Positions 16,625 to 26,894 of a DNA stretch of 64,000 nt are shown here, piece after piece. The notes below the pieces were generated by a model. The model made no database searches. It saw nothing but the letters and a program-made list of their open reading frames with translations, and was not told the DNA's origin. The position numbers were made by a program, and so were the translations under genes. Within the stretch, counting starts at the first letter, position 1, and every line of letters starts with the position of its first letter. The DNA is taken from contig CAZWZG010000001.1 of NCBI GenBank assembly GCA_964638245.1, positions 16,036 to 80,035 of the forward strand, written 5' to 3'. This stretch comes from CAZWZG01 sp964638245. Lineage in GTDB: Bacteria; Pseudomonadota; Alphaproteobacteria; Rhodobacterales; Rhodobacteraceae.

Positions 16625-19600
16625 ACGAGCCCGGGCGGTCGGCGCAGATCCAGTGTCGTCGGAAACTCGGGATGTGGCGTTTCGTTCTGTGGCGTGTACG
16701 ATCCGGTCGAGTGCCCATTTGCTTCAAAGCGTGCCAACCTTCGAGCCTCGGCCTCGTTTCCGTTTACCGGGAACGTGTCGTAGTTCCGTCCTCCGGGATG
16801 CGCTACGTGATACACGCAGCCCGCGATCGGACGGCCGCTCCAACTGTCGTAGACATCAAAAGTCAGCGGTGCATTGACTTCCAAAACCGGGTGCAATGCC
16901 TCGGCCGGTTGCCATGCCTTGAACCTGACGGCGCCAACCATAACACCCGTGACCCCAGCATCAACAATGGGCACCGGACGACGATTGCACATGATGCGAT
17001 ACCTGTCTTTTACAGCCGTTGTCATCTTTACCTGAAGCCGCTCGACCGAACTGTCTGTATAACGCACCGTTCCGCCGATTGCCCCAGTCTCGCCAAGCAC
17101 ATGCCATGGCTCGAGCGCCTGCCGAAGCTCCAGTCGAACGCCTTCGGCCTCGACCTCGCCACAGAACGGAAACCGGAACTCCGCCTGCGCTTCATACCAA
17201 ACCGGATCAAGTTCAAAGCCGTGGGCCTTTAGGTCGCGCAGGACATCGAGCAGGTCCTCCCAGAGAAAATGCGGCAGCATGTAACGGTCGTGAAGGATTG
17301 TTCCCCAGCGTACTGGCTTTCCCTCTACGGGTGCCTTCCACGACCTTGCAACCAATGCTCTCAACAAGAGCTGCTGAGCAAGATTCATGCGTGGGTGCGG
17401 CGGCATTTCGAACCCGCGAAACTCGACCAAACCAAGGCGCCCGGTTGGACCGTCAGGAGAATAGAGCTTGTCGATGCAAATCTCGGCCCGGTGCGTATTG
17501 CCCGTGACGTCAGTGAGCATATTTCGCAGCAGGCGATCGATGAGCCAGGGTGCGGGTGGCGCGCCCTCACCGGGCTTCGGAATTTGCGAGAGCGCGATTT
17601 CAAGCTCGTAGAGCGTGTCGTGGCGCGCCTCGTCGATCCTAGGCGCTTGACTCGTCGGACCGATAAAAAGCCCCGAAAAGAGGTAGGACAGCGACGGGTG
17701 GCGCTGCCATAGCAAGATCAGCGACTTAAGAACATCGGGGCGCCTGAGAAACGGGCTATCGTTCGGAGTCGCGCCACCGACGACAACGTGATTCCCGCCC
17801 CCTGTGCCGGTATGACGTCCATCAATCATGAACTTGTCGGCACCAAGGCGGCAATTGCGCGCTTCCTCGTAGACGGCTTCGGTTGTCGCCACGCATTCGT
17901 CCCAACCTGTTGCCGGGTGAATGTTGACCTCGATCACGCCTGGGTCGGGTGCAACTCGGATAACGTTTAGGCGCGGATCGTGAGGCGGGGCATAGCCTTC
18001 GATGTGGATGGGCAATCCCATTTCGCGCGCCGTCTCTTCGGCGGCTGAGAGCAGGTCAAGATAGTCCTCAGCGTCCTCGACCGGTGGCATAAAAACGCAG
18101 AGCCGCCCATCCCGCGGCTCGACAGATATGGCGGTGCGAACGGCCCCGCCGATCGTACCAAGCTGCTGTTCAACGACGTCCTGCGTTGGGCCGCTGGCCT
18201 TAACCCCTGAAACCCGCTGTGTGCGATCACTGCTCGCAGATGGGAGGGCACTCCCCGCTTCGGCATGATAGTCTGGCAGCGGATCCCGCTCGACCGTTGG
18301 ATCGGTGACATAGGTGTAGGGAAACTGTGCTGGTGGGATATAAGGCAGCGTCCCAAGCGGCAGGCGATAGCCCACCGCGCTGTCGCCCGGAACAAGGAAT
18401 ACTTTCCCGCGTCGCAGCTTCCACTTCTCCGATCGCCATTTCCGGCCCGAAGCCTTCGATTGCCAGCGCTGGATCGGTAGGATGTGCCCTGCGGGTTCCG
18501 TAAGGCCTCTCGCGAAGACCTTCGCGATGCGCGCCCGTTCTTCGGGGTCCTTCAACTTGGAATTTTCAGGCGTCACATTCTCTGGCAGGTTGGCCTCTTT
18601 GACGATCCATTCGGCCGGATCCTCAAAGGCGGCATTAACATACTCGCTGCCAACCCCCAGTTTATCCGCCATGCCGCAGAGGAACCGTTCAGATTGCGCA
18701 GGCGTTGCTCCGTTGTCCTCATCCTCTTTCGCCACGAGTTTTTCGTCCGACCAGATCGGCTTGCCATCTCGGCGCCAGTAGAGAGAAAAGGTCCAGCGCG
18801 GCAGGGTCTCGCCGGGATACCATTTGCCTTGCCCGTAGTGCAGAAAACCGCCAGGCGCGAAGCGGTTTCGCAAACGGCGGATCAGCTTGTCGGCAAGCGC
18901 TCGCTTGGTCGGTCCGACCGCGGCAGTGTTCCATTCTTCGCTCTCGAAGTCGTCAATTGAGACAAAGGTCGGCTCACCGCCCATGGTCAGTCTTGCATCC
19001 CCCTCGTTAAGGACAGCATCGACCTGATGCCCTACTGTGTTCAGCTTTTCCCACGCCTCGTCTGAGAAGGGTTTTGTTATCCGGGGGTGCTCGGCCAGAC
19101 GGGCGACCTGCATGTCGAAACTGAAATCCGTTTCGGCATAGCTTGCGTATCCGGATATCGGTGCAGCGTTCCGATAATGCGGCGTCGCGGCCAGCGGGAT
19201 GTGACTTTCCCCGGCCAGAAGCCCCGAAGTCGGATCGAGGCCGATCCATCCAGCGCCCGGGATATAGACCTCGACCCAGGCATGCAGATCGGTGAAGTCG
19301 TGATCCGTGCCAGACGGCCCGTCGAGTGCTTTGAGATCGGGCTTGAGCTGGATGAGATATCCCGAGACGAAACGTGCGGCGAACCCAAGATGCCGCAGCA
19401 CCTGGACCAAAAGCCAGCTCGAATCTCGGCATGATCCAGTTTGCTTTTCTAAGGTCTCTTCGGGTGTCTGCACACCCGCTTCTAGTCGAATGGTGTAACC
19501 AATCTCGTCAGCCACGCGCGCATTCAGCGACACCAGGAAATCCACCGTACGGTTTTGCTCTGAATCGATTGAAGCGACGAATTGCACGAGACGAGGGCCG

Positions 19601-19968
19601 TTCGCCTCGGGCGTTCGATAGATGACGAGGTCGTCTTTCAGATCCTCGGGATATTCGAAAGGCCAGTTTTCAGCGCTGCTTTCGACAAAGAAATCAAACG
19701 GATTGTAGACCGTCATGTCGGCAACCAGATCGACTTCGATCTTTAACTCGCGTACTGGCTCGGGAAAAACGAACCGCGCCATCCAGTTGCCATATGGGTC
19801 TTGCTGGTGGTTCACGAAATGCCCGGAAGGCGAAACCTTGAGGCTGTGCGAGATGACGCGCGTCCTGCTCTGCGGCGCGGGGCGCAATCTGATGATCTGC
19901 GGAGATAGGCTGACTGGCCGATCGTATTTGTAGTGTGTCAGGTGAGAAAGGCTTGCTGATATCGACAT
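16621..19968 (-). CDS. Transglutaminase-like domain fused to DUF2126 putative amidoligase
   Basis: 1115 residues from ATG 19968. The frame continues open upstream, but this start gives the usual transglutaminase N-domain beginning and has an ACCGGG stretch in front. Residues 1-270 are a transglutaminase-like unit with Cys180 (Gly-Ser-Cys-Arg-Asp-Ser), His229 and Asp245 in the expected order. From about residue 285 to the end is DUF2126 (putative amidoligase), including a Gly-Gly-Glu-Pro-Thr-Phe motif and a Gly-Thr-Gly-Gly-Gly-Asn-His motif. It is first in the operon and overlaps the ATP-grasp/alpha-E gene by 4 bases. A role in making or trimming an amide-linked peptide modification is inferred from family and context. 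Confidence 0.87.
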   Translation of the reverse strand: MSISASLSHLTHYKYDRPVSLSPQIIRLRPAPQSRTRVISHSLKVSPSGHFVNHQQDPYGNWMARFVFPEPVRELKIEVDLVADMTVYNPFDFFVESSAENWPFEYPEDLKDDLVIYRTPEANGPRLVQFVASIDSEQNRTVDFLVSLNARVADEIGYTIRLEAGVQTPEETLEKQTGSCRDSSWLLVQVLRHLGFAARFVSGYLIQLKPDLKALDGPSGTDHDFTDLHAWVEVYIPGAGWIGLDPTSGLLAGESHIPLAATPHYRNAAPISGYASYAETDFSFDMQVARLAEHPRITKPFSDEAWEKLNTVGHQVDAVLNEGDARLTMGGEPTFVSIDDFESEEWNTAAVGPTKRALADKLIRRLRNRFAPGGFLHYGQGKWYPGETLPRWTFSLYWRRDGKPIWSDEKLVAKEDEDNGATPAQSERFLCGMADKLGVGSEYVNAAFEDPAEWIVKEANLPENVTPENSKLKDPEERARIAKVFARGLTEPAGHILPIQRWQSKASGRKWRSEKWKLRRGKVFLVPGDSAVGYRLPLGTLPYIPPAQFPYTYVTDPTVERDPLPDYHAEAGSALPSASSDRTQRVSGVKASGPTQDVVEQQLGTIGGAVRTAISVEPRDGRLCVFMPPVEDAEDYLDLLSAAEETAREMGLPIHIEGYAPPHDPRLNVIRVAPDPGVIEVNIHPATGWDECVATTEAVYEEARNCRLGADKFMIDGRHTGTGGGNHVVVGGATPNDSPFLRRPDVLKSLILLWQRHPSLSYLFSGLFIGPTSQAPRIDEARHDTLYELEIALSQIPKPGEGAPPAPWLIDRLLRNMLTDVTGNTHRAEICIDKLYSPDGPTGRLGLVEFRGFEMPPHPRMNLAQQLLLRALVARSWKAPVEGKPVRWGTILHDRYMLPHFLWEDLLDVLRDLKAHGFELDPVWYEAQAEFRFPFCGEVEAEGVRLELRQALEPWHVLGETGAIGGTVRYTDSSVERLQVKMTTAVKDRYRIMCNRRPVPIVDAGVTGVMVGAVRFKAWQPAEALHPVLEVNAPLTFDVYDSWSGRPIAGCVYHVAHPGGRNYDTFPVNGNEAEARRLARFEANGHSTGSYTPQNETPHPEFPTTLDLRRPPGLV

Positions 19969-20473
19969 TTTGCCCGGTGTTTTTTTATGTTCAGTTCGGA
20001 CATGGCATCTTTGGCGCCGCGATCCCAGCAAATCCGACTCTGCAGCGCTGCCTTCCACCTCATTTTTTTGAGTCAAGGCTTTTTGTATCAGCGTGTTGCG
20101 TAAGCTCACGAACGTTGCGCAGGCGCGAGCAGGGCCATTCACCAGATGCATCAGCCTTGAGGTCCGTATCCCAATGGCTGATCCCATCGGCAGGTTGAGG
20201 TCAGCCGTCGACCTGAAGACCGGACAACCCTGTTCCTATCGATTTTGCACCCACTCGAATCGAAAACCGGATCGGCTACTAAACTCTGGCTGACGTCGAG
20301 CACGCCTCCCAGCGATAGCACTCTCGGTTTCCATTCTATGTTGGAAGGACGTTGTCCGCATGGTCCCAATTGAAAAGACCGCTGGCAACACTCTGGCACC
20401 GAACCCTTCGATAAACGCCACCCCGAGCTTTTGATGCAGGAGCTTCCGACAAAGAGTCCCACCATTTTCGTCT
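19969..20473. other. 505-base region without a recognised gene
   Basis: This lies between the amidoligase operon start and the end of the sulfatase pseudogene. It should carry the promoter of the amidoligase operon. A TTGACT hexamer is readable on the minus strand at 20071-20076, but I find no matching -10 box. No protein of known type is encoded on either strand. Confidence 0.5.
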
Positions 20474-21970
20474 TCAGGCGCGGCCAGTCGGCAAAGGAGC
20501 CTGATCCGCCTTTGCGATCTCCTGGCGCACCAGCGCCTCGAGCGGGCGTGCTTTTTCGACCGAATCGTCCGAGCACCCAAAAGACTTACGAATGCGCAGG
20601 GATCGTCGGCAAGGTCGGACAACTCACCCCATTCCATTCCGTGGAACAGACTGAGCCTATATCGCCCATCATGTACTGTGTGAACGCAGGGCGGCACATC
20701 GAGTGCGTCCATGGGTTTTTAGTGTGCGCATTGGATAAAGGCTGTGTCACGTACCTGCTGGCCCATCAAGTCTCGCCCATGCATCCCCACGCGGAATCAA
20801 TCTTGGACCTTTCCAGGATAGTACCTCCAATGTCGTGCGTTTGCCCGATGGCCTCAGTGCGTATTCCATGATCGCCAAGGTGATCTCCATAATCTGTCGT
20901 AAAGACCTCAACGGTCGCAGAGAAGGTCGTCCCGACCCAATCAACGCATCTCGGACCCGACCGAAAGCGTCATCGATCATCGTGATCATGCCGCAGGTCA
21001 GCGCTTGCGCTTCTTTGACTTCACGGGCCGAGCACGCAACGGGGTTCATTCCTTCAAGGCATGCTTTGCCAGTCTTACGCGCATTTATGACCCCACTCGC
21101 GTGCGGCGGCAGCGTCCAGTCATCGCGCGAAAATGCAACTGGCACGGGGAAATCCCCGCGATCGTACATGTCCTATTAATGGCTTGGCGGATCAGACGGA
21201 TGATGCGGGTCGGGCCAAGATACCATCAGGAAGAATGGCTGTCCCTTGTCCGTTTGCTCCGCGATCCACGCTGCGGCACGTTGGGCAATAAATGCCGTTG
21301 AATAAAGCTCGGCAGGAACAGCCGTGCGCACGGCCCGAGGGCAGATGTAGTCGCGAGGAAACTGGTTCTCAGAACCAATAAGCGCCTCAGCGTTTGGCTC
21401 GCGTTCCAAAAGCCAGCGCCAGTAATCACCGCCGACATGATCACCTTGATCCGTCACTAGTTCCACCTGATCAAACCCGTAAAACGGCGTCGGGAAGATT
21501 GCGTTCTCCTGCGACTAAATATCTGGCTCTTCCGTTTTTGTAGATCGGATCGTGCCGATCATGGCGAACAGCTTTGAAAAGCTCACCATTGGCTCGGCAA
21601 TAGTCAGGCCGGGTGTTGGGTGGCTTTTGGGTTGGCGGCGCGCCATTAAAGGTTTGCCGGTTTCCTTTTTCCGATCAGGGCCGTTTTGTAGCCAGCCTTC
21701 TTCAATAGGTCTACAAACGTCACATTGCGTCGAGACAAGGAAATACCATTCATCCGGACGCCATTGGCTTGATTGCATCCGGCAGTTCATAAGGCTCGCG
21801 CGATTGGGCATGCAAACCGGACTGGCAACAAAGTACTTGTCGAACGCCACACCACGTTCCGCCATTGCATCAATGTTCGGCGTCTTGACGATGCGGTGGC
21901 CGTAGCACCCCAGGCTATCCGCGCGATGCTGATCTGTGATGAAGAGGATGAAGTTGAGCCGCTTGTTCAT
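20474..21970 (-). pseudogene. Sulfatase (arylsulfatase/choline-sulfatase-like), degraded
   Basis: Starts with a good sulfatase N-terminus (Phe-Ile-Thr-Asp-Gln-His-Arg-Ala-Asp ... Cys-Met-Pro-Asn-Arg-Ala-Ser). That last segment matches the Cys-x-Pro-x-Arg modification site that becomes formylglycine. Reading then needs another frame for Gly-Val-Arg-Met-Asn-Gly ... Tyr-Lys-Thr-Ala-Leu-Ile-Gly-Lys, then the first frame again. There is an in-frame TAG at 21515-21517 and adjacent TAA-TAG at 21173-21178, where relatives have Tyr-Trp before Asp-Met-Tyr. Further frameshifts follow, and the family C-terminus is readable in a third frame up to a TGA at 20474. An intact gene would hydrolyse a sulfate ester. 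It cannot make an active enzyme now. Confidence 0.9.
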
Positions 21971-21972
21971 GC

Positions 21973-23265
21973 TTACCCGCTTTCTGGATATTTGCCACCA
22001 AGCATCCGCCAGCCGACCATAGCGACGCCCACTGCCAAACCTACGAGCGCAGCTATTTGGCCAGGCGAGAGCAATGCAATCACGACGGCGAACCGGATCA
22101 CGCGCTCGACCACCGAAAGCTTGACCCTGTCATGTCTCTTCAAGGCGCTTGCCGAGAAATAGAGCGCGGCTGCCAGGAGCAGAACATTGATGACCACCGG
22201 AAGAAGCCCACCTAGACCAGTCCCCAGAAGGATCGTGTCGTCGAAAGCGAACGCAAATGGGACCAGGAAGATCATTGCCCCAATTCAGGCGGACTCTACG
22301 GCCGTTGCAATCGGCCTGCCCCTGGACACCGACGCCGCCGCATAGGCCGTGATTGCGACCGGCGGCGTGATGCCTGCAGCGACACCAAAGAAGAATACGA
22401 ACAAATGCGCCGTCAAAAGCTCCATCCCGAGCCCTTGGAGAATCGACCCCATGACCGAATTGATCGCGATTTAGGCGGGCAGCGTTGGCATCCCAATCCC
22501 AAGAATGATGCACCCCAGCGCGGTGTTAATAAGTGGGATCAAGAACGAGTTTGCCGAGGCCGAAGCCAAAAGCACCGCAAATTTCGTCGGAATGCCCTTG
22601 GCCGACAGGGTCGAAACCACGATATCGACAATGGCAATGGCAATGGCAACGGCGAGCTGACCAATGGTCTTGCCGCCATCGGAGATCGCCGTGATAGGGC
22701 GGGCCGGAAACTTCCGGATTTCAGGGTTGATGAAGCTCATCCGGATCAGGAGCAGTATCGCCGCAATCTACGCGCCTACCGCCGATATGCCGCCAACCAG
22801 CAAATAGAAGATGATCGCAATCGATCCGAACACTAGCAGCAGGTTCAACCAGTCCTGGCCCACCAACTTTTCAACGCCGATGTCCTCATCCGTCACCTCG
22901 ATCCCCAGTTTCTGGGCTTCGAAGTACGCCGCAAGAAACAGGCTGACGGGATAGGCCAGTGCCGGGATCACGACGGCCAGGATGACCGTCAGGTAGATGG
23001 CAACCGCCGCGATGCCATAGGCCAGAAGGTGGACCGCCCCGAGTCGCGCGTCGCGGGCGCGCTTGTGGGCATCTCCCGTCAAAAAGACCAGAATACACAG
23101 CCAGAAAAACAGCGGCCGGAACCATTCGACCGGAAACGGACCAATCCGTGGCAGGACCCCATAAGTCGGTAGGACGTTGGCCAGCCCCGCAAGCGCGATG
23201 ATCAAGCCGATGACAAAGACTGAGGTTGCCGTGATACGGGTAAAACCGGTTGCGTCAGGTACCAT
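21973..23265 (-). pseudogene. TRAP transporter fused permease, broken by three in-frame stops
   Basis: A single frame from ATG 23265 (with GGAGG seven bases upstream) reads as a TRAP fused 4TM/12TM permease but is cut by TAG at 22768-22770, TAA at 22471-22473 and TGA near 22285. All three lie in otherwise family-like sequence, for example Met-Pro-Thr-Leu-Pro-Ala-stop and Val-Glu-Ser-Ala-stop-Ile-Gly-Ala-Met. At 431 codons it is much shorter than relatives. The conserved DctM core around Thr-Gly-Thr-Phe-Thr-Ile-Pro is missing, so an internal in-frame deletion near the middle of the first half is likely. It would have imported an organic acid or sulfonate-like solute with the adjacent TAXI receptor. 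Confidence 0.88.
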
Positions 23266-23340
23266 GGTGGCCTCCTCCCTGGTCGCAGTGTTCTGGATGT
23301 GGACGCGCCGCCCGACCTCAGGCGGCGCAAGGTGGGGTCG

Positions 23341-24260
23341 TCAGCCGCGCAGATCTGCGGGCACGTCGATACCAACCTCGTCATGGTAGCGCAGCGCGCC
23401 GGGGAGGAGCGTGGCGTTCATACCGGCAAACGGCTTGCTCGCATCAATCGAGCGCATCAGCGCGTTGGCTTTCTTCATCGCCGAGGCGGTGGAGACGAGG
23501 TCTGCGTCACAGTTGGCCTGACCCGAATAGGTCCCAGCACCAACTACGGATCCAAACTGGACCGCACTCACAAGGAAATTGCCCCAAGCTTCCGAAGCAA
23601 GCAGCTCGTCCGAAACGCCAAGAACCCTGATCTTCCGCTGCAAGCTCAGCTCGTTCAGTGCCTGACTACCGACCGCGATTGAGCCGACGTAGACGTCGAA
23701 CTGCCTGTCCTGGAAGGACTGTTGCGCAGCCCCCATGGCGCGCGAACACCCTCGTAGTCATCGCCCGCTTTCAGCCCGCCCGAGCCAAGTTCGACCATGG
23801 GCTGGATTTGAGCGCTTGCAGCACCCGCTGGCGGCCCAATCTAGATACGCTTGCCTTCAAGATCCTCCCAGTCTTCGATCCCGCTGTCGGCCCATGTCAC
23901 GGCATGGAATGTACCCGCTGAGAACGCGAACAGCGCGCGAATGTTCAGCGCCAACCGCTTGGCTTGATCGCCTTGCTCGAAGGACGGGCCAACGCCATTG
24001 CTCATCGCTCGATAGGCATCCGGTGGCACAACGGCTATGTCGATACGACCAGCCGCCAGTTTCAGCGCAGCATGGGTCGACGTCTGACCCAGCACCACTT
24101 GAAGGCTGATGCCTTCTTCGGCAGCGAATTGCGCGGAGGTTTGTGGTTCGATGCCCGTGAACGAAGCAGCACCGCCCCCCTCGAGGCTTAGCGATTGGGC
24201 GTTGGCCAACTATGCTGTCGCGCTGATTGCCAAAGCTGCCAAAGCTGTTCTGAAATTCAT
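23341..24260 (-). pseudogene. TAXI-family TRAP solute-binding protein, degraded
   Basis: From ATG 24260, with AGGA 8 bases upstream, a Sec signal peptide is readable but carries TAG at 24210-24212 just before its cleavage region (Ala-Thr-Ala-stop-Leu-Ala-Asn-Ala). The mature part fits TAXI receptors (Leu-Ala-Ala-Gly-Arg-Ile-Asp-Ile-Ala-Val) up to TAG 23841-23843, where Gly-Lys-Arg-Ile-Trp is expected. It then shifts frame near 23740 and continues to 23341 with a recognisable C-terminal domain. An intact product would be the periplasmic receptor for the TRAP permease downstream. Confidence 0.87.
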
Positions 24261-24301
24261 TTCGTCTTTCCTGCCGAAGCTCGTGCAACCACGGGAAAGT
24301 G

Positions 24302-25271
24302 TCATACCATCTCGGGCGATAAAAATTTGTATTGAAGTATTTGACATGCCAATTTCGGTATTTGGTAGCGTCGAACCACGGTCAAAAATTTTTCGGCCGC
24401 TGGCGAATGCTGCGTGTTAGGTTTGATGGTCAGACCAACCGGCCCGCTCGAACCGACCGCGCCGAAGTCCAACTGATCAAATTGGCCTGACTCGATCTCT
24501 CGCTCAAAAAACGCCTTTAGGGGCAACGGCCACAGCATCAGATATGCTCAAATAGGCGCGCCGCAGATCCGACGATTTCGTCTCGATCGCGTTTCCTAAA
24601 TGTGAGACACCGCGTCCGGACAAGTAGCAGTCAAGTTCCTGGCGGGGAATAGTGCCCTTCGTCGGAACGACTACTGGGAATTTCAAAACGGCATCGATCT
24701 TGGGTGGTTTACTAGGTAACTGATGCCCTTCGCGAACGACGAAGACGAGCGCATCGTCATATACTGCCTCAAAGTTCAGCCCTCTCATGTCTTCACTCCC
24801 GAAGAGTCGCCCAAGCACGAAGTCCGTTTCACCCCGCTTGAGCTGACCAAGAAGCTCTGCGTTGATACCAGGGGCAAACTTAACGCGAACGTCCGGTAGA
24901 TCCGCCGTGAAAGCCTGAACGACATGCGGGAGAAACTAAGAGCAGACGTTTGGAAGCGCACCGATCCGAACTGTTTCATTCAGACCAAAATTACCACCGA
25001 CTACGTTCGTGCCCTGCCAAATCTGAAGAACGCTATTCTCGGCCGCGTAGAAGAAATCTCTGCCTTGCGTGATCAGTTGCGCGCCGCGCGGAGACCGGTC
25101 AAACACCTGGCACTCTAAAATCTGTTCCAGTTCGCGAATACTTCTGCTTAGAGCGGATTGAGTGAGGCCGAGTTCATCGGCTGCAAGCACGAAACTCCGT
25201 TTGCGCACCACCGCGACGAAGCATCGAATATGGCGGAAACGAATCTCTCGGCTTGTTGCCATAAATGACAT
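24302..25271 (-). pseudogene. LysR-family transcriptional regulator, degraded
   Basis: From ATG 25271 the LysR winged helix-turn-helix is clear (Arg-His-Ile-Arg-Cys-Phe-Val-Ala-Val-Val ... Leu-Gly-Leu-Thr-Gln-Ser-Ala-Leu-Ser-Arg-Ser-Ile). An in-frame TAG at 24936-24938 follows Leu-Pro-Asn-Val-Cys-Ser, where Gln is usual. The same frame then gives the effector domain, and a frameshift near 24520-24540 separates the C-terminal part (Glu-Arg-Glu-Ile-Glu-Ser-Gly). It sits first in the decayed transporter/sulfatase module and probably once controlled it. Confidence 0.87.
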
Positions 25272-25728
25272 CTTGGACACTGAAATCCTCCGAGTTTTGG
25301 TAAGAGGGTGCCACAATAGATTAAACCGCGTCGTCATATTCATGATGGCCCGGATGTCGCAACATCTAGGATTTTACTCGCATACGCTTGGCGCCAGCCA
25401 AAGAAATTCCAAACAGGTGCTGGTGTCTGAACCTCGCAAGCAACCTCGATACTTCCAACAACGGTAGATCAGACGACAGTTTTGTTTCCCGGTGCAGCCC
25501 GCCAAAAGGGCAAGGAGCCGGGCTCAAAAAAATCTTTCCGAGTTCAATTGGCACCCGCTCGCATATGCAAAGCGACTCGCCCCGCTTGACCGTCGCCGAA
25601 CCTGTGCGGTTCAATCCGAGCCGCGGCTGTTGGGCAAAGTTGTCGCCATACGACATTGGGAAGGCATCGCCTTGTCCACATTTACGGCAAATACGCAACC
25701 ACCGCGTCGTGCCAGTATCCCCAATACC
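25272..25728. other. 457-base region without a recognised gene
   Basis: This lies between the LysR pseudogene start and the end of the winged-helix membrane protein gene. Short open frames exist, including about 110 codons on the minus strand at 25366-25698, but none resembles a known family or has a clear ribosome-binding site. It may be remains of a lost divergent gene; that is a guess. Confidence 0.4.
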
Positions 25729-26457
25729 TCAACGGATCCGAATAACCGACTTATCGATATCCAGCATATAACCCTGCCGCGCTACCGTTTTGACCAGCAA
25801 CTCGGCCACCATCTGGTTTCCCAAGGCATCGCGCAGCCGTTTGATCCGCGTGGCGCCGGCGGCCTCGTCGCAATCCGCGGCATTGCGCCCCGATACGACA
25901 GCCTCCAACTCGGCCCCGGTCAGGATATCTCCATCGAGACGCGCCTCGGCCAGAACCGACAACGTCTCCATGGCCGCGTCTGTAAGCTTGAAATCCATGT
26001 CATTGAGCGTGACGATGTTCTGGCTCCGCTCGATGGCCATGGACGACACTTGAATGCCTTGCCGCTCGATTTCGCCCATCCGGCGATTTTGCACAACGAT
26101 GGTCACGAGGAAGAAGAGCGACGCGATCAGAAGACCGGTCGCAAACAGAAGCAGGACAAATATCACCATCCGGTAGCTGGCCAAAACTTCGGAAAACGCC
26201 GTGCCCGACTGGGCCAGAATCTCCAACAGCTTGATCTCGGCCTGGCTGGTCAGATTGTCGTTTTCGATAAAGATCCGCTCAACGCGGGCATTGAACGCGT
26301 TCGCGTCCGGCAGTGTCAGAAAAAGAAAAACCGCCGCGCCCGCTAGGATCACGACGATTGCTACGACGCCAAGGGTGACCGCACGCGCGCCAGCGGCGCG
26401 GCTGTCAGAGGCGGTGGCGTTACCCTCCGGCCTGGGCTTTCTTTGCGTCCAGTTCAT
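25729..26457 (-). CDS. Two-TM membrane protein with C-terminal winged-helix-like domain
   Basis: 242 residues from ATG 26457. Hydrophobic segments lie at about 28-48 and 96-120 with a roughly 45-residue loop between, placing that loop in the periplasm and both ends in the cytoplasm. The last about 85 residues read like an OmpR-type winged helix: Phe-Lys-Leu-Thr-Asp-Ala-Ala-Met-Glu-Thr-Leu, then Arg-Ile-Lys-Arg-Leu-Arg-Asp-Ala-Leu-Gly and a Gln-Gly-Tyr-Met-Leu wing, like the Gly-Tyr-Arg-Leu end of that family. It could be a one-component membrane regulator, built the other way round from ToxR/CadC. The gene overlaps the preceding small secreted-protein gene by 38 bases. The DNA-binding role is inference. 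Confidence 0.65.
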   Translation of the reverse strand: MNWTQRKPRPEGNATASDSRAAGARAVTLGVVAIVVILAGAAVFLFLTLPDANAFNARVERIFIENDNLTSQAEIKLLEILAQSGTAFSEVLASYRMVIFVLLLFATGLLIASLFFLVTIVVQNRRMGEIERQGIQVSSMAIERSQNIVTLNDMDFKLTDAAMETLSVLAEARLDGDILTGAELEAVVSGRNAADCDEAAGATRIKRLRDALGNQMVAELLVKTVARQGYMLDIDKSVIRIR

Positions 26458-26698
26458 CTTCGCCGAATATGGACACAACATTCAGAAGTTGCCAGCCGTC
26501 GCGCGATATCTTCTGAGCGACCTCTTGCTCAGCACGACCGCGGTTGGAACAGGCCGCGTCCGACAGCTGGACGATCCCATAGTCGAACTGAACGGGGTTT
26601 CCGCGCTTGGCCTTGTAGTCGGCATAGCACGCAGCATGGGCCGCTGGCGCTGCCGCAAGAAGTCCAAGAAATGTCAATGTAATCAGGTGTACTCGCAT
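26420..26698 (-). CDS. Small secreted protein of unknown function
   Basis: 92 residues from ATG 26698, chosen because it starts a clean Sec signal peptide (hydrophobic core, then Ala-His-Ala-Ala before Cys-Tyr-Ala-Asp-Tyr-Lys-Ala-Lys). The mature part is about 72 residues with two Cys and the segment Asp-Gly-Trp-Gln-Leu-Leu-Asn-Val. I remember similar small proteins as conserved hypotheticals in Rhodobacteraceae, without known function. It overlaps the start of the membrane winged-helix gene, so the two are co-expressed. A role as ligand or partner of that protein's periplasmic loop is only a suggestion. Confidence 0.7.
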   Translation of the reverse strand: MRVHLITLTFLGLLAAAPAAHAACYADYKAKRGNPVQFDYGIVQLSDAACSNRGRAEQEVAQKISRDGWQLLNVVSIFGEDELDAKKAQAGG

Positions 26699-26894
26699 GC
26701 CGTGAACATGCGTCCAGCGCGCTTGATATTCAATAACAATCGCCCTTTCGCCCGTCGCTATCGCATAACCCGGCGCCGATATTGTTTGACCAAGGCCCAT
26801 CGCCCCAAGTTCGGCTCATCCAGTCCGGCGCTGCAGTCAAGACAACCGCCCAAGCCCGCCCCGGACCCGCGTAACGAATGAAAAGGACTGCCCG

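Noticed and set aside
20474..25271. Stop-codon readthrough or amber recoding of the TAG-rich frames
   Set aside because: TAA and TGA stops also occur, there are frameshifts and a probable deletion, and the surrounding genes use normal stops. Pseudogenes explain it better.
20474..25271. Insertion-sequence or prophage damage as the cause of gene loss
   Set aside because: No transposase, inverted terminal repeat or phage gene is visible in the region.
25366..25698. Small minus-strand gene upstream of the LysR pseudogene
   Set aside because: No family match, ribosome-binding site or conserved feature found.
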